From NCBI RefSeq assembly GCF_000787575.1, contig NW_012236532.1, forward strand, positions 310,001 through 374,000: a stretch of 64,000 bases of DNA. Direction: 5' to 3'. Below, piece after piece: positions 45,074 to 58,127 of this stretch. A model generated the notes under the pieces. It saw nothing but the letters and a program-made list of their open reading frames with translations. It was not told the DNA's origin and searched no databases. The DNA is from Acytostelium subglobosum LB1 (lineage: Eukaryota > Evosea > Eumycetozoa > Acytosteliales > Acytosteliaceae). The translations under genes were made by a program, and so were the position numbers. Within the stretch, counting starts at the first letter, position 1; each line of letters begins with the position of its first letter.

Positions 45074-45441
45074 CTTTGAATAATGCCCACTTGTTAAGAA
45101 CGCTAATGTAGCGAATGATACTAGATTTCTGATGTCCTAAGTGCGCGAGGGTATGCCTGACCAGAGCTTGCGAGAAGCCCTCCCCCACTCATTTTTCATT
45201 CACCTTCCCAATTAATTCAAAACAATTCGAATATCATTTTTTACATAAAGATCATTACGTAACATTTACACAACATTGTAAATAAACGTTGATGTGTGTG
45301 AGTAAATGTAGTGATCGATTGGAATGAATCCATCCTTTGATATAATATTGTACAATGCTATATTAACAAGTGTTATTGTTCATATGATGTGTATGATGTC
45401 CGCTCCATGTATATATGTCTGATTGTTGGACGATTGATCGA
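45074..45441. other. Spacer upstream of rps6
   Basis: The probable rps6 promoter and leader. A GC-richer patch near 45130-45185 (GCGCGAGGGTATGCC) stands out; the rest is AT-rich. No coding signal. Confidence 0.45.
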
Positions 45442-46054
45442 TCAATCATTTGTGCCCTTGATCAATCTGTTCAGTTTGTAGTCGAATAGATCACATCTTA
45501 TAGACATCTCCAACTCGTAGAATGGATTCTTAAGAACATAATCAGTATATAATTCATAGATACTATGTAATGTTTCTTCAAGGTTTGATCTATTTGGGTC
45601 TGCAATAGCATAGAACTTCATTCCTGGTTGATTGATTGAGTGAGTAAATGTGTCAGTCCTCGCCCATTTGATCCAATGTCAATGTGATTGTCAATGTCTT
45701 ATTCCATACCTGTATGTGTTTGATAACATTGTAGTTTGAATGTCTCTGTCTCTATCACCTCGATACCTGATGATGATCCTGTTGGTGACAGGTTACTTGA
45801 GATAGCATGTAGACCATGGAATGTTGATCCTAAACTGATGTATGCATTATGTGATAGTTTCTCTGCACCATTACTATAGTCCTATATACACGATATGGTA
45901 TGATGTGATGTGTCAATCAATGTACTCTATTCGACTGATTCAACTGCAACAACTTGTCATTGTTGATAATGTCAATGTTTGATTGATTGATGATTACATT
46001 TTGGAATATCAAAGTGCCTGCTTTATTCAATATGTATAGTGAGTATATCGACAT
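45442..46054 (-). CDS. trappc4: TRAPP complex subunit 4 (TRAPPC4/Trs23, sybindin family)
   Basis: A core subunit of the TRAPP tethering complex and Rab1 exchange factor at the ER-Golgi interface. Minus-strand exons are 46054-45998, 45881-45710 and 45623-45442 (136 residues); no exon is long, so the gene is easy to miss. It reads MSIYSLYILNKAGTLIFQN, then DYSNGAEKLSHNAYISLGST, FHGLHAISSNLSP, SSSGIEVIETETFKLQCYQT, MKFYAIADPN and IYELYTDYVLKNPFYELEMS. These follow plant and human TRAPPC4 closely. The first donor (GTAATC) is weak; a later one (AGA/GTACAT) would add 24 in-frame residues, but the shorter join matches the plant protein. The longin-type fold is complete without the animal PDZ insertion. 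Confidence 0.9.
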
Positions 46055-46505
46055 GTCTATATCTAATATTTATATTGTTATATTATCTCTATCTACAAGA
46101 TATTTGATTGATTGAAGATAGATAGATTGAGAAGGATGAGGGATATAGAGTAACGTTTAAGCCAATTTTCTCTTTTGAAACAACAGAACTCAAAGTTCAA
46201 CCAACCCTCGTGTGGATTGATTGGAACACTCGAGTGAGTGAGAACACGATAAAAGGGTTCACTTCATTTGTTGTTGTAATTGAACTGTTCATTCATTCAT
46301 TCACTCACTTATAAGTGTTGCTTTGTTGTTGTTTGTTTGTTAGAGAGGTAGGTATAGTATACTATAATATATTCAATATAGCATTCCAAATGAATATATC
46401 TAACATTCAATCAATCAATCATTCAAACTCAATCGTCAATCAATCAATCATTCAATCAAATATATATTACAGACAGATATACAAAGAGATTAATAACAGG
46501 TAGAA
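46055..46505. promoter_or_regulatory. Divergent promoter region, trappc4 / eIF5B
   Basis: A 451-bp AT-rich gap with repeated CAATCAATCATTC runs just before the eIF5B start. No RNA gene or protein frame was recognised. Confidence 0.4.
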
Positions 46506-49500
46506 ATGGGAAAACAAAGAAAGAGAGACGATTATTGGGACACTGATGCTGCTGATCAGGATAGAGAGGCTGCAGAGAAGATGGCTACTGGTGTTCAATC
46601 TGAAAGCGATGAGGATGATGTTAAACAAACAAAGAAGACAACAGCTACCCCAGCCGCTGCCACTACCAAGAAGGCCAATGGTCAAAAGGGTGGAAAGAAG
46701 GCTGTTGTGGAATCAGAGTCAGAGTCTGAGGAGGAGGTGAAGCCTGCAAAGAAGGGTGCTGCTCCTGCTAAGAAGGCTGACAAGAAGAAACCAGCTGCCA
46801 AGAAGCAGGTGGCATCAGAGTCAGAGTCAGAGTCTGAGGAGGAGGTGAAGAAGCCTGCTGCTGCCCCAAAGAAGGCTGCTGCTAAGAAGCCAGCCGCCAA
46901 GGCTGCTGGAAAGAAGGCTGTTGCATCAGAGTCAGAGTCTGAATCAGAGTCAGAGTCAGAGTCAGAAGAGGAGCCAGTCAAGAAGCCTGCACCAGCTCCA
47001 AAGAAGGCTGCGGCTAAGAAGCCAGCCGCCAAGGCTGCTGGAAAGAAGGCTGTAGCATCAGAGTCTGAATCAGAATCAGAGTCAGAGTCAGAGTCAGAAT
47101 CAGAGGAGGAGGTGAAGAAGCCAACTGCTGCACCAAAGAAGGCTGCTGCTAAGAAGCCAGCCGCCAAGGCTGCTGGAAAGAAGGCTGTCGCATCAGAGTC
47201 TGAATCAGAATCAGAGTCAGAGTCTGAAGAGGAGCCAGTAAAGAAGCCAGCGGGCAAGAAGCCAGCCGCAGCACCAGCCAAGCCAGCCGCAGCCCCCGCC
47301 AAGAAGACAGCGGCATCAAAGAAGAACAAGAAGCAGGATTACTGGGATGGCGACTTTGAGAAGGATGCAGAGGAGGCCAAGAAGTTGATCGAGCAGCAAG
47401 AGCAGTCACCAAAGGTTGCGTCACCCGCAAAGGATGACGAGTCAGAGTCAGAGTCAGAGGAGGAGACAGGAGGCGATGCAAAGAAATCAACACCAGCAGC
47501 ACCAACAACAGCGTCGGCCAAGAAGAAGGCCGCCGCCAAGAAGAAGGCAGGCGCTAAGGCCGGCGCCAAGCCACAGGCCGAGGAGAAGATCTCTGGCTTC
47601 CTGCTGAAGCAGCGTGAGGCTGAGGAGAAGAAGAGAATCGAGGACGAGGAGAAGAAGAAGAAGGCTGAGGAGCTGGCCAGACTCGAGGCCGAGCGCGAGA
47701 AAGAGGAGGAGGAGCAGCGAAAGTTAAAGGCCGCAGAGAAGGCCAAGAGAAAGGCAGAGAAGAAGATTCAAGAGCAGGAGTCACTGAACGAGAAGGCGAG
47801 AATCGAGAGACTCGAGAGGCTGAAGGCCGCCGGTGCTGTTGTGGCCGCACTCGATACACCAGCCGTCATCGAGGAGAAGAAGAAGGTCGTCTACGCCAAG
47901 AAGAAGCCCAACAAGGCCAACAAGCAGGATTCAAGCGTCAGCGCAATCACACAGGCAGTCAGCGAGGTCAAGATTGAGGAGGAGCAGCCCAAGCCCGCCG
48001 AGGAGGTTTTGGCAAGCTGGGACGACGAGGACTGGGAGCCCATCGACGAGATCAAGAAGCGACAGGAGGAGGAGGAGCAAAAGAAGCGTGAGGAAGAGGA
48101 GGAGCGACAGAGACTGGAGAGGGAGGCGCTGAAGAAGAAGAAGGACAAGGAGACCAAGAAGGCCAACAAGGCCAAGGCTGCCGAGACAAGCACATCAACC
48201 ACATCGACAGGCGACGATTCAAAGCCAGCCGAGCAAGAGCTGCGTTCACCCATCCTTTGTATCCTGGGTCACGTCGATACTGGAAAGACATCGCTGCTGG
48301 ATAAGATCCGTCACACCAACGTCCAGGCTGGTGAGGCACGTGGTATCACTCAGCAGATTGGTGCCTCGTTCATCCCCGTCGACACGATCAAGGAGCAGAC
48401 CAAGACATTCGCCGACAAGCTCGGCATGAACTTCAAGCTGCCCGGTCTGCTGCTGATCGATACACCAGGTCACGAGTCGTTCAACAACCTGCGTTCCAGA
48501 GGTTCGGGTCTGTGTGACCTGGCCATTCTGGTCATTGATATCATGCACGGTCTGGAGGCCCAGACCATCGAGTCGATCAATCTTTTGCGTATGCGTAAGA
48601 CGCCATTCGTCGTCGCGCTCAACAAGGTGGACAGAATCTACGATTGGAAGACCTACATCAACACCGACATCAAGGAGAGTCTCAAGCTGCAGACCAGAAG
48701 TGCGCAGCAGGACTTTGAGTCCAAGTGCAATGACACCATCGCACAGCTCGCCGGTCAGGAGCTCAACGCCCAGCTCTACTGGAAGAACAAGGATTACAAG
48801 AAGGTCGTGTCGCTCATCCCAACATCCGCCGTCTCTGGTGAGGGTCTTGCCGACCTCATGCTCGTCGTCGTCCAGCTGATGCAGAAGATTATGGCTGAGA
48901 AGGTCACCTACAAGTCATCACTCCAGTGTACCGTTCTTGAAGTAAGTTTGGATCATTTGATTGATTGATTGATTGAGTGGACTATGAGTGCATCGTACTA
49001 ACTTCTCTTATTAATAGGTTAAGGCAATTGAAGGTTTGGGCACAACGATCGACGTTGTGTTGGTCAATGGTGTGCTGAATGAGGGAGATAAGATTGTGGT
49101 CAGTGGATTTGGTGCGCCAATCGTTACCACTATCAGATCACTGCTGACGCCACCACCACTCAGAGAAACACGTGTCAAGAGTACACTCATTCCGAACAAG
49201 TCGGTCAGAGCATCGATGGGTGTGAAGATCGTTGCTGCCGGTCTGGAGAGGGCCGTCCCAGGTACCTCGCTGGTCGTGGTCGAGGACGATGACGATCTGG
49301 AACGTCTGAAGGACGACGCTCAAAGAGAAGTCGACTCTGTGCTACAAGATGTCGTCACCACCGGTGTTGGTGTCTCTGTGCAGGCCTCCACACTCGGTTC
49401 ACTTGAGGCCTTCTTGGCATTCCTCAAGAAGATCAATGTGCCCGTTGCATCCGTCGCCATTGGACCCGTGCACAAGAAGAACATCATGGACGCAGCGATC

Positions 49501-50091
49501 ATGGTCGAGAAGGACCCCAAGTATGCAATCCTGTTGGCCTTTGACGTCAAGATTGAGGAGTCGGCACAGCAGGCCGCTCACGACATGAAGATCACCATCA
49601 TGAGCGAGGAGACCATCTATCTGTTTGAGAAGCGTCTGGACGACCACTTTGGCGCCATCAAGGAGAGACTGAGGACTGAGACCGCTGGCGCATGCGTGTG
49701 GCCATGTTTGGTGGATGTCATCAGCGTCTTCCGAAACAAGGATCCAATCCTGGTTGGTCTGCGTATCAAGGAGGGCACCCTGCGTATCGGTACACCCATC
49801 TGTGTGCCAATGGTGCCCGGACAGCCACCCATCGATGTCGGTGTCGTCCAGTCGATCAAGCTGAACGAGAAGGATATTCTGGTGGGCAAGAAGGACGACG
49901 AAGTGTCCGTGGCCATTGATGATGCCAAGACAACAACAACACTGGGTAGACAGTTCAATGAGAAGAAGCAATGGTACTCCAAGATCACTCGTGAGTCAAT
50001 CGATGCACTCAAGGCAGGCTGGGGCGATGAGCTGACCAAGCAAGATGTTGCACTGATCAAACATATGAAGACAGTATTTAAGATCCAATAA
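46506..50091 (+). CDS. eif5b: Translation initiation factor eIF5B (IF2 homologue)
   Basis: The GTPase that joins ribosomal subunits at initiation. Exons are 46506-48941 and 49018-50091 (1169 residues). The N-terminal half is charged: from about residue 60 to 270 there are tandem blocks of the type KKPAAAPKKAAAKKPAAKAA each followed by a (SE)n acidic run. A Lys/Glu/Arg helix follows. The G domain begins at SPILCILGHVDTGKTSLLDK (about residue 585), with G2 GITQQIG, G3 DTPGH and G4 NKVD. Domain II starts after the single intron (LEVKAIEGLGTTIDVVL). The IF2-specific domain III (EAFLAFLKKINVPVASVAIG) and a final beta barrel complete it. The first residues MGKQRKRDDYWD resemble those of other eIF5Bs. 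Confidence 0.97.
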
Positions 50092-50254
50092 TAATAATAA
50101 TAAATAATCCAATATTAATTAAGTAATACAACACATTGAGGGACAATATTTATTATATTTGTTTGTTACAAGTTTGTTACATATCATTGGCCAGGCCGGC
50201 CGGAGTTCAACAAGGACGGAAGGAATCAGAGAGGTACTCTTCTACTGATGAGAA

Positions 50255-50529
50255 TTATGAACATCCACAACCAGAGTTACCATTGGTGGCATTGTTGCGA
50301 ACATTGTTCCAGTAGTTGATGTAATCATTACGGTCGTAGGCAACTTGGTTAGAGGTCTGAGTCACTCCTACAGTGGTCTGGCCAAGAATAGTCTGGGAAC
50401 TTGAGTTAAAGGTCTGAACACCTCCCAAAGAACGCAAGCATGCTAAATGATTTGTTTGGAAAAAATAATAATTAGAATCTGATCATATGGACTACAACCA
50501 GAGAGATTATACATACCAAGGATAGTCAT
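50255..50529 (-). CDS. Small Cys-ended dictyostelid-type protein (66 residues)
   Basis: Minus-strand exons are 50529-50517 (13 nt) and 50442-50255. The join (MTIL-A-CLRSLGGVQTFNS) is in phase with a GTATGT donor and TTTAG acceptor. The protein is Ser/Thr/Gln/Asn-rich with no transmembrane segment and ends GNSGCGCS. Dictyostelids have several families of tiny proteins with Gly/Cys-rich ends; I do not recognise which this belongs to, if any. The exon is GC-richer than its flanks and codon use is like highly expressed genes, which supports a real gene. It is convergent with eIF5B (163 bp between stops). Confidence 0.7.
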
Positions 50530-51227
50530 GATTATTTATTATTTGATTAGTTTTAGAGTATTAAATGTTACTATTGATTAATATTTGTTTAATTGTGTCT
50601 CTTCATTCAATCAACTTGTTGATTAAATAGAGTTTATCTGAATGACATATTACCATTTGTTCCAACCTTGTGGATCAAAAAGTGTAAAGGTAGGGATTAC
50701 ATTTATGATCACAGTGATAAATATTGGGTGGGTGAGTGATAGGAGTGTGAATGTGATTGATCAGTGTGTGTGGTGCGGATGGGTGGTGAACATCGTTTGG
50801 TGTGATTAATCAATCACTCTGGAATAGACAAGACATCCAACTCGAATTTTCATACCCCTCAGGTTGGTGTAGTTTGCCATACTTTGAGACAATTTCGGAT
50901 TGAATACCCGATGGTTTATTCATCGCCATGACCCAACATCACATGTGAAGTTTGATGTGATCGGATCGATGTTCATTGTTGTAATATTATGCAATACGAT
51001 TCGATGAGTTAATTGGAAAATTCGATATCCTCCTTCATGTCTCCATCCACCTGTTTGTCTCTGTATATCTTTCCATCTTTGTGTACACACTAATCATTTA
51101 TTATCGTCGCTCTCGTCTGTCCATCCATACGCCAATACGTATATTATGTGATTATAAAATAATATAATATAATACGTGCAATATGTGTACAATCGTGTGT
51201 TTGATTGAACACAATCAACCAACCAAC
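50530..51227. other. Spacer, no gene seen
   Basis: AT-rich promoter DNA of the small gene, then mixed sequence to the 3' end of EFTUD2. A poly-AT stretch (ATAATATAATATAATA) lies near 51155. No frame of credible composition. Confidence 0.45.
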
Positions 51228-54200
51228 TTATCCAGTCTGATTGGCCAGGTTCAACAGCTGCTCGTCGCTCAAGTGCTTGCTTAAATTTACATCCTCGCTT
51301 AGTCCCTTTCTTCTTCTTGTCTTGATGAGCAACTCGCGTGCTAGATGTGCCTGGGGACTAGGCTCCAGTGGCTGCAGAACGACTGACTTGTCGAGTGGAT
51401 CACCTGGAACAATCTGCCAGTGATCAAATGTGGACAGACAGAATGCCTGACCCTGAGTGTGTGAGCGCAGATCCGTTTCAAAGCCGTACGAGTCCAGTAC
51501 GGGCAGCAGTGCTTTGGTGATGTATAGGGGCGTGCCGGGCTTGGGGTAGTCGTGGATGATGTGTCCTCTGCGACGAGTCAGCACTGACTCGATGGACTGG
51601 ACGCAGTCGGGTGGCGAGATGACCTCGACCATGTATACTGGCTCCATTAGACGCGGTGCTGCCACCAGGAAGGCAGAGTGTGTAGATGAGCGCGCTGCTG
51701 GCACAATGTGGCCACTAGAGCGAGCGATTGGCTCAGAGGCAATGGTGGCATCGATCAGCTTGAACTTCACGTTTCGCACGGGCTCGTCGACCAGTGGTCC
51801 CTCTTTGGTGGCCCATTGGAATCCTCTGACGACAGACTCGCTGATCGACATAAGGTTGGCGCGATTGACATCGATTGTATCATTGATGAGTACGTTGGCT
51901 CCACATGCGTCTGGACCAAATGCCCAGAGATTGTTGGCGGCCAACACATCCCAGCCGTACTTGTTCTGGAAGAACTCTGTGCGCTTCTTCTTTGGCCAGT
52001 CGATCTTTATCAGTCCTGACTCAATGTCGTCGGCCAATCCCTTCTCCAATGGCTCACAGATCATTGTGAGACGATTCTTCTTGTTCTGTGTGTCTGCGTG
52101 GCACTTGATGGCCGACGTCTCGATGATGGTCTCTGCCAGACAGATGACCGGATCGTCGACCTTGATCTCGATCTCGGCGTACATCGTCCTCAGGTCGTGC
52201 AGAATACAGTCTAGGTACAGCTCGCCCGTGCCCAGAATGATATGCTCGCCAGACTCCTCGGCACGCGTCACGGCCAAAGGATAGCTCTTGTTGATCTTTC
52301 GCAGACCGGCCAACATCTTGGGCAGCTCTGATGGGTTTAGTGGCTCAATGGCCACCTTGCACACCGACTTGGTGTTGAACTGAAGTGGACGGAAAATCGA
52401 TGCGCGGTTGGCGTCGTCCTGTTCGTCAATGTCATTGACCGATGTGATGGTGGCTGTCTTGACGATTGCGTTGTCGACACCCTCCAGCAACACCCATGTT
52501 CCAGCAGAGGCGCGCTCAATGTCGATTTGATAACGTGCCTCACAGATGGAGATGCGAGTGATCTCATCGATTACAAGGTCCTCGTCGTTGTCGGGTGTGT
52601 ACTTCTCGCCCAAGATTCTAACGGGCGTGCCCTTGGTGATGGTGCCACTCATGACACGCGCCAGACAATCAAAGCCACTACCATCGCTCTTTGAAATCAG
52701 CTTGCTGACGTGCAGCATCAATGGTCCGTCGGGATCGCAGCTCTTGAGAGCCTTTCCATAGTCTCCTGCCAGTGAGCCAGTGTAGGTATGTTCGACCTTT
52801 CGGGTCGCGCCCTCTATAGGTGATGGCATGGCTACAATCATATCCACGAATCCTGTCGACTTGCCAAAGAATGATCCAAGTACAATCCTCAACAATGGCT
52901 TAACATCCAATCCCAATGTATCATTTGGTAATCTAATGCCAAGTTCGAACAACATATTCTTTGATGGATGTGACGTGAATGAGTTAGTGAGTGAGTGACT
53001 GATCAAACATGTAGTTTGGACTGGATGATGGATGGATACATACTTCTACAGTCTTCTTGTCTCGACATAGTATTGTTGAGTATATCTTGTAAAGGGGATC
53101 GAGGATGAAGTGAACAAAGGTGCGCTGCATGTCTGGATGAGAGGGTGAGGACTTCCTGCGGAATGCTCTGGTGTCGGGCTGGAAGTACAGGTCGCCCCAG
53201 AGACGCTTGGCAAACTCGTCGGCAGAGAACTTGGCATTGTGGCTATCGGCATATATGTTGGCAAAGGAGTTGAGAGTGAAGCACCAGCCCATCTCAGACG
53301 ACGCGAACAGTACGTTGCCCAGCTCGGGCGACACCCTGACTCGCTCGGTGCCGTGTGACGCCTTCTCCAACACTGTGTTGATCTCGTCGATTGTGTGCTT
53401 CAGCTTGAAGTAGGCGTCCTGTGGAGGCAGCTTCAGCTCGAGGATCAGGCGATCGATCTTGTTGATGATGACCGATATGGCCAGACCCTCAGAGACGGCG
53501 TGTGTGATCAATCGCTCAGTCTGCAGCATGACGCCCTCCAGTGCATCCACCACGATCACTGCGCCATCACAAAGACGCAATGAGGCTGTGACCTCATCAG
53601 AGAAGTTCATATGTCCAGGTGTATCCATTATATTACACAGGTAGCTCTTCTCCTTTGAGTTTGGCAACAGTAACGTCATTGGCATAGCCTTAATACTCAG
53701 TCCTCTTTGTTGTTCATCCTTTCTTGTGTCTGTGTACTTTATCTAATCGTGTGTAATGTGATGCCTAAGATGTTAGGATTATTGATTGAATGATCGAATG
53801 ATCGATCGAATGAATGATTGAGTGTAGTACATACAGGTTTGGAATGTGTCCACTTCTTCTCGTGAGTCTGGAGGAAGAGCATGTCCATGAAGGATGTCTT
53901 GCCTGATGAGATGTTACCGATGAGACAGACATTCCTTATGAGTGCAGGGTATTGAAGCAGGTCGACCAAGAACTGCTTGGAGTACACTGTGTTGGGCAGG
54001 TCTTTATCGACGAGATTGAACGAGCGTGCTCGCTGAGGCGCGATGATTGGCTTGCTGATTGGCTGTGTGTCTTCATCCTGTACCATGACCTCGGCATCGC
54101 CATAGACCTCGCTAGCATCTGGGAAGTATTTCTTATCCTCGTGCAACACGATTGCATTGCTCGGTCTGAGATCTGATCGCTCATCATTGTTGTCATGCAT

Positions 54201-54395
54201 TCTTTCGTCGCCATCATCATCATTGGCATGACCATTTGTATACATTCTATCTTGACGATCACGTGAATCATCGATACCTGTCAGATCGTTGGCCTCTTCA
54301 TCATCGTCCACAGCCTGCTCCTGATCATCATCCTGCAGATCTTCAACGTCCTCTCTCAGGTTTCCAAACTCATCAAACATAGATTGATCATCCAT
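51228..54395 (-). CDS. eftud2: U5 snRNP GTPase EFTUD2/Snu114 (116 kDa)
   Basis: An EF-2-like GTPase that controls spliceosome activation and disassembly. Minus-strand exons are 54395-53835, 53742-53044 and 52958-51228 (996 residues). An acidic N-terminal extension of about 100 residues distinguishes it from EF-2. G1 is [10 protein letters not shown], and [15 protein letters not shown] covers switch I. G3 is MDTPGHMNF and G4 is NKIDRL. The Snu114-typical [18 protein letters not shown] is present. Domain II and later blocks include [52 protein letters not shown] and RRRGHIIHD. There is no diphthamide-type EF-2 end; the C-terminus [18 protein letters not shown] matches EFTUD2. Confidence 0.96.
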
Positions 54396-57033
<2,638 letters not shown>

Positions 57034-57514
57034 GCGAACAGCTCACCAGCTTCCTCTGTTATATAACTCAATATTGTGTAATAAAACCCCCCTATATACT
57101 CACGGTCTTGGTCAACTGTCGATTTCATCCAGTTGTCCAGGACATTGTAAACAAAACATCATCATCGTCCTTGGTCTCAGTGTTTAGTTTGTTAATATGG
57201 ATAATATCCCCACAAGTGATCATGTGACTGGAAGTTGATCATGTGACAGATGTCAGCTGATCACAAATGATCACGTGATTGGAAAAATAATAATAAGTTT
57301 GACCTGTCATTCATTCATTCAAATCCAAATGAGGCAACTAAACTCACAGAAACAAGTACAGATACTTGAAGTATCAAGCCTAGTCACGGGTATTGGGATT
57401 TGGAGACCTGTTCCCAAACACACTTCACAATACGGGTCTCCCATTCCATACTTGTTAACAATTATTATTTTTATCATTATTATGTACCCAACCTGACATC
57501 GTTCAATTTGGTTA

Positions 57515-57757
57515 TCATCCACCCCCATTGGTAGTAATGGTAGTGGATTGTGGATGATGACCATAGTACAACATTGGAATGAGAGTCTGAGAAAGAGAGA
57601 GATTAATCGGCGGTAGCACTTGAAAGGGGGCAACATAAGAGTGATCTCCTTCAGAGAACTAAAAACAGATTTAGATCTTGATGAATGAACATACGGAGGG
57701 ACCGGGTTCAGAGCATAGAGGGATGAGTGAGTTGTGGAGGGGCAGAGTCCTAATCAT
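57515..57757 (-). CDS. Possible small spliced protein (68 residues)
   Basis: An ATG frame 57757-57695 (MIRTLPLHNSLIPLCSEPGP) meets a GTATGT donor. A TTTTTAG acceptor at 57659 opens 57658-57515, in phase, reading FSEGDHSYVAPFQVLPPINL and on to a TGA. Donor, acceptor and composition look right, but the intron would be only 36 nt, shorter than any other here, and no family is recognised. It may be chance. Confidence 0.25.
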
Positions 57758-58020
57758 TTTGTTTGGCGTGTGTGAAGATATTTGTCATCACAAAGTGGTG
57801 GGCCAACACTTCTGAAACACGAAAAAGTTTTTACAACATGATAGACTGGCTAATGGTAGGATTTGTGCTAACTTGTCCTGCCCCTATGATACGTAGACAG
57901 GGGACTGTTTGCTGATTTGATCCATGTCGGGTCCACAAACACACACATTTGCTGTCTGTAAACAAATCACTTGGCTCCTCTTCATCTCCAAATTCTTCAT
58001 TGTTAACAACTATTCATACA

Positions 58021-58100
58021 TTATTATTAATTATTATTATTATTATTATTTATCTGTTTGTTGTAGTTATAATTATTTATTTATTGATTGATTGATTGAT
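58021..58100. repeat. (TTA)n and (TGAT)n simple repeats
   Basis: A TTATTA run (58021-58050) and a GATT/TGAT run (58084-58100) lie just upstream of the TIG/EGF gene. They are simple sequence in promoter DNA. Confidence 0.7.
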
Positions 58101-58127
58101 CAATAAATAATAATCACACAGACAATC

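Larger units (their letters stand above)
57034..58127. other. Spacer after actin with GATCA-TGTGAC repeats
   Basis: It contains a cluster of CATGTGAC/CACGTGAT motifs at 57217-57283, a possible small spliced minus-strand gene (57515-57757), a mixed-composition part around 57720-57960, and (TTA)n and (TGAT)n simple repeats next to the following gene. Confidence 0.45.

Noticed and set aside
46682-47329. 215-codon minus-strand frame opposite eIF5B
   Set aside because: It is the antisense of the Lys/Ala and Ser-Glu repeats; low complexity, no independent signal.
57319-57400. CEVCLGTG string resembling a DnaJ-type zinc motif on the minus strand
   Set aside because: Only one CxxC pair, no J domain or second zinc site; most likely chance.
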